Assembly: GCA_002403075.1 (NCBI GenBank)
Contig: DHHB01000069.1
Location: 1,221 to 7,094 of the forward strand
Reading direction: 5' to 3'
Origin: a bacterium UBP1_UBA4783
GTDB lineage: Bacteria > Krumholzibacteriota > Krumholzibacteriia > Krumholzibacteriales > Krumholzibacteriaceae
Length of the DNA: 5,874 bases
In this document: positions 3,975 to 5,874 of the stretch, in pieces
Position numbering within the stretch: position 1 is the stretch's first letter
Layout: the number at the start of each line of letters is the position of its first letter
The notes under the pieces: generated by a model
Seen by the model: only the letters and a program-made list of their open reading frames with translations
Databases searched by the model: none
What the model was told of the DNA's origin: nothing
Translations under genes and position numbers: made by a program

Positions 3975-5874
3975 TTCCGCGCGCGCTCGCGGCGGCGGTT
4001 CTCGCCGCGGCGCTCGCCGCGTGCGCCGTTTTCGGTCTCCCGGCGGATGCCGCGGCGCAGACGGACGATGAGATCCGCGCGCTCGTCGGAAAGGCGGGCG
4101 AGTCGAAAGACCACCCCGGCGCCGGATTCGTCTCCGTCTTCGAGAAGACGGACGTGACGGTCGAGGAGACCGGTCTCGCGCACTACCGGCGCCACACGGT
4201 CGCGAAGATCCTCACGGCCGCGGGAGCGCTCGAGCGCGCCGCTCTCCGCTTCGACTACGATCCGGCTTCGAACTTCATCGAGATCGAGAGCGTGCGGATC
4301 TTCCGCGCGGGAGGAGCCGTCGAGACGGTCGGCACGGGCTCTCTCCGGGATCTCTTTCAGCCCGCCGCCGGGATTTACTGGGGCGCGCGGATGAAGCTCG
4401 TCCAACTCCCCCGCCTCGCCGTCGGCGACGCCGTCGAGGTGAAAACGTACAAGAAAGGGTTCGAGATCGCCTACCTCGGATCCGGAGAGGGAGGCGCAGC
4501 CCCGGCGGGCGGCGCGCCGGCGGCCGAAGCCGGCGACGACGAGCGCTACATTCCTCCGATGCGGGGACACTTCTACGACGTCGTTCATTTTCAAGACGCG
4601 CATCCGATAAAGCAAAAGCGCTACGATCTCCACATGCCCCCGGGCAAGCCTCTCCAGTTCCGCGTCTACAACGGCTCCCTCTACTCAGAGCAGCGCTTCG
4701 ACGACGCCGGAACACACTACGCGTGGTGGATCTACGACAGCCCGGCGCTCCCGAGGGAGCCGCGGGGCGCGGAGGCGAGCGACGTCTCGCCGAAGCTCGT
4801 GCTCGCCACCCTCTCCTCGTGGCACGAGAAATCGCGCTGGTTCGCGGCGATCCACGACACGATCTACGCCGACAACGAGGCGATCCGGAAGCTCGTCAAG
4901 GACCTTACGCGCGGCCTCAAGACCGACGTCGAGAAGGTCGCGGCGCTTCAGCACTGGGCCGCGCAGGAGATCCGCTACTCCGGGGTCTCGATGGGAAAGG
5001 GGGAGGGCTACACGCACCATCCGGGGACGATGAGCTACGCGGACCGCTGCGGCGTCTGCAAGGACAAGGCGGGTATGCTCATCACCCTCATGCGAACGGC
5101 GGGCTTCGACGTCTGGCCCGCGCTCACGATGGCGGGATCGCGCGTCGAGGAGGTGCCGGCGGATCAGTTCAACCACTCGGTCGTCGCGTGGCGCCGCGCG
5201 GACGGATCGTACACGATGCTCGATCCGACGTGGGTGCCCTACTCGACGGAGCTGTGGAGCTCGGCCGAGCAGGAGCAGCATTTCGTGATCGGGACGCCGT
5301 GGGGCGAGGGTCTCATGCAGACCCCCTACAGCCCGCCCGAGAACCACGTCCTCAAGGTCGTCTCGCGCGGCTCGATCGACCGCGACGGCAACCTTTCGGG
5401 AACACTCCGCCTCGAGGCGACGAACTACATGGACCAGCGCCTGCGCCGCTATCTCGGGACGCACAAGCGGGACGATCTCCGCGCGTACGTCGAAGCGTGG
5501 CTTTCGAGCGTGGCGCCGAACGTCGAAGTCGTGCGGTTCGCGACCGGCGATCCGCTCGATTTCGAGAAGCAGTTCGCCTGCGACGTCGAGTACCGCGCGC
5601 CGCGCTACGCCGTCGCGGCCGGCTCGACGCTCGATTTCGCCTCGCCCGGCTGGAAGCTCGGATTCACGAGGGGCACGCCGCTTCTTCCCGCCTGGACGGC
5701 GATCGACCGCGCGGAACGCGAGCTGCCGCTCTTCATCTGGCACACGGAGACCTTCGCCTGCGACGAGGCGATCGCGATACCGCCCGGCATGAAGGCGCGC
5801 GACCTCTCGAAGACGTCCTCCGGCGGGAACGGCTACGCGTCCTACGAGATGTCCCGCTCGAGCGACGGCAAACG
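3947..5874 (+). CDS. Exported DUF3857 / transglutaminase-like protein (C-terminus cut by window edge)
   Basis: The frame is open from 3947 to the window end (642 codons seen). The N-terminus is a signal sequence with an Ala/Leu core (about 13-25). It contains LAAC (23-26), which fits a lipobox with C26 as the lipid-modified residue, but ADAAA-Q near 34-38 is an alternative signal peptidase I site. Residues about 60-280 resemble the beta-rich DUF3857 domain. This is interrupted by a Gly/Ala/Pro-rich stretch at 178-199 (probably a flexible loop). A transglutaminase/protease-like core follows: RCGVCKDKAGML with catalytic C371, FNHSVV with H410, and MLDPTW with D426, so the Cys-His-Asp triad is intact. 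After it comes a beta-rich C-terminal region. DUF3857 transglutaminase proteins are typically about 600-700 residues, so most of it is probably present. They are exported or envelope proteins whose substrates are mostly unknown; the triad could support peptide cleavage or cross-linking. It overlaps the MEMO gene by 28 bp, so the two products are made together and probably share a compartment. Confidence 0.9.
   Translation, partial: MARPTHPAIVPRALAAAVLAAALAACAVFGLPADAAAQTDDEIRALVGKAGESKDHPGAGFVSVFEKTDVTVEETGLAHYRRHTVAKILTAAGALERAALRFDYDPASNFIEIESVRIFRAGGAVETVGTGSLRDLFQPAAGIYWGARMKLVQLPRLAVGDAVEVKTYKKGFEIAYLGSGEGGAAPAGGAPAAEAGDDERYIPPMRGHFYDVVHFQDAHPIKQKRYDLHMPPGKPLQFRVYNGSLYSEQRFDDAGTHYAWWIYDSPALPREPRGAEASDVSPKLVLATLSSWHEKSRWFAAIHDTIYADNEAIRKLVKDLTRGLKTDVEKVAALQHWAAQEIRYSGVSMGKGEGYTHHPGTMSYADRCGVCKDKAGMLITLMRTAGFDVWPALTMAGSRVEEVPADQFNHSVVAWRRADGSYTMLDPTWVPYSTELWSSAEQEQHFVIGTPWGEGLMQTPYSPPENHVLKVVSRGSIDRDGNLSGTLRLEATNYMDQRLRRYLGTHKRDDLRAYVEAWLSSVAPNVEVVRFATGDPLDFEKQFACDVEYRAPRYAVAAGSTLDFASPGWKLGFTRGTPLLPAWTAIDRAERELPLFIWHTETFACDEAIAIPPGMKARDLSKTSSGGNGYASYEMSRSSDGK

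Noticed and set aside
3453..4633. Two overlapping minus-strand frames (3453-3959 and 3815-4633)
   Set aside because: Both are antisense to genes with recognised domains, have charged low-complexity translations and no plausible ribosome binding context.
5045..5062. CxxC in RCGVCK of the transglutaminase-like protein as a thioredoxin or metal motif
   Set aside because: The position and the following KDKAGML match the active-site Cys context of the transglutaminase-like family, with H410 and D426 at the expected later positions. C368 is best read as a neighbouring cysteine, not a separate motif.
4685..5743. A 352-codon open frame on the minus strand
   Set aside because: It is antisense to the transglutaminase-like gene and very rich in Arg, Glu, Asp and Val without any motif. 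The plus-strand gene has an intact catalytic triad.

Overview
This is a GC-rich bacterial window holding five protein genes in two divergent groups. I see no RNA genes, mobile elements, CRISPR arrays or long gene-free stretches. Both outer genes run off the window edges. High GC in third codon positions keeps several long antisense frames open, and these are not genes. Strong Shine-Dalgarno sequences, sigma70-like promoters and exported proteins suggest a Gram-negative-type bacterium. The set (exported MEMO protein, DUF3857-type transglutaminase, LsrF-like aldolase) would fit a high-GC environmental lineage such as an FCB-group or candidate phylum. That placement is a guess, because no marker gene is present.

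Left part, minus strand, transcribed leftward from about 2633: an MFS transporter resembling the fosmidomycin-resistance (Fsr) type (1412-2617), a class I DeoC/LsrF-like aldolase (486-1283), and the N-terminal 143 residues of a zinc-dependent medium-chain alcohol/polyol dehydrogenase (1-431). The aldolase has its own likely promoter, whose -35 box overlaps the stop codon of the transporter gene. The aldolase and dehydrogenase are 54 bp apart and probably co-transcribed. A plausible but unproven reading is a small catabolic module: uptake or export of a small molecule, oxidation of an alcohol or polyol, and aldol or thiolytic cleavage of the product.

Centre (2618-2762): a compact divergent regulatory region. 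Two back-to-back promoter candidates have -35 boxes only 8 bp apart. A 7-7-7 inverted repeat covers the leftward -35 box and abuts the rightward one, so a single regulator could control both directions. The rightward transcript begins with a GC-rich hairpin followed by a strong ribosome binding site.

Right part, plus strand: an exported MEMO-family protein (2763-3974), and, overlapping it by 28 bp, an exported DUF3857/transglutaminase-like protein (3947 to beyond 5874) with an intact Cys-His-Asp triad. The second gene's ribosome binding site lies inside the first gene, so the two are probably translationally coupled and act together outside the cytoplasm. This pairing is the most interesting feature here. 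MEMO proteins are usually cytoplasmic and linked to AMMECR1 and radical SAM partners, neither of which is visible in this window.
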